DNA of 14,804 bases, from assembly GCA_002172355.2 (NCBI GenBank), contig NHGH02000026.1, positions 8,151 to 22,954 on the forward strand, given 5' to 3'. The translations under genes were made by a program, and so were the position numbers. This DNA comes from Euryarchaeota archaeon TMED132 (GTDB taxonomy: Archaea; Thermoplasmatota; Poseidoniia; Poseidoniales; Poseidoniaceae). Positions 14,682 through 14,804 of this stretch are shown piece after piece. Each line of letters opens with the position of its first letter. Position 1 is the stretch's first letter. The notes beneath the pieces were generated by a model. That model saw only the letters and a program-made list of their open reading frames with translations. It searched no databases and was not told the DNA's origin.

Positions 14682-14804
14682 CTATTTTGACCATTTGGCT
14701 TCAACTACGGCTAATCCACCTTTGTGCGGTAGGGGTGCATCAGGCTTTTCGATACGTATTGAAATCTTTCTAATCAATTTATTAGATTTTAATTTATCAA
14801 TCAT
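14682..14804 (-). CDS. C-terminal end of a gene, possibly dihydroneopterin aldolase (partial)
   Basis: The minus-strand frame is open from the window edge to a TAG at 14682-14684 and encodes about 40 residues, including KLIRKISIRIEKPDAPLPHK and ending VVEAKWSK. The pattern of a beta strand followed by EKPDAPLP and a final VVEA-type strand resembles the C-terminus of dihydroneopterin aldolase (FolB), where VxVxVxKPxAP precedes the last strand. That assignment is tentative because the catalytic part lies outside the window. The codon at the very edge is an ATG, but a 40-residue gene is unlikely; it is more likely internal. Confidence 0.45.
   Translation of the reverse strand: MIDKLKSNKLIRKISIRIEKPDAPLPHKGGLAVVEAKWSK

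Noticed and set aside
1..14804. Mobile element, CRISPR array, defence system or RNA gene
   Set aside because: No transposase or integrase, no spaced direct repeats, no nuclease-helicase clusters and no tRNA or rRNA sequence were found on reading both strands.

Overview
The window looks like a piece of an AT-rich euryarchaeal chromosome. The best fit is a planktonic marine lineage such as Marine Group II (Poseidoniales) or a relative. Evidence for Archaea is strong: an archaeal/eukaryal release factor aRF1 (NIKS, GGQ), translation initiation factor aIF2-beta, a NOG1-type GTPase, a class I lysyl-tRNA synthetase, an archaeal-type UMP kinase and an HTH-PRTase regulator. Placement in Marine Group II is inference from gene style and base composition, not from a marker search. 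There are no rRNA or tRNA genes, insertion sequences, phage genes or CRISPR repeats, and no gene-free stretch over 300 bases.

Layout. (1) Positions 1-3308 hold the large subunit of carbamoyl-phosphate synthase (carB, 5' end cut by the window), running convergently into a minus-strand zinc-ribbon/coiled-coil/lysine-rich protein of unknown function. (2) Positions 4636-6837, minus strand, hold an HTH-PRTase regulator followed by class I lysyl-tRNA synthetase. They are divergent from aIF2-beta (6934-7362, plus) across a short intergenic region with two inverted repeats. (3) Positions 7364-8720, minus strand, are a tight three-gene unit: unknown small protein, pterin-4a-carbinolamine dehydratase, nitroreductase. 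(4) NOG1 GTPase (8844-9962, plus) converges on the argS-prf1 operon (11750-9963 and 13002-11755, minus). (5) prf1 is divergent from pyrH (UMP kinase) and a small zinc-ribbon membrane protein. That pair converges, overlapping by 4 bases, on a cysteine-rich unknown (14128-14643, minus). (6) At the right edge is the C-terminal end of a minus-strand gene, possibly dihydroneopterin aldolase.

Functionally this is a housekeeping region that mixes translation (LysRS, ArgRS, aIF2-beta, aRF1, ribosome-assembly GTPase NOG1) with pyrimidine nucleotide supply (CarB, UMP kinase, a PRPP-binding regulator). I see no defence, mobile or secondary-metabolism system. The most interesting signals are small. They are a leader in front of pyrH able to form two mutually exclusive hairpins, one covering the ribosome binding site; a 12-base palindrome just upstream of the HTH-PRTase gene; four convergent gene pairs with essentially no space between stop codons; and an unrecognised zinc-ribbon protein with a histone-H1-like lysine-rich segment.
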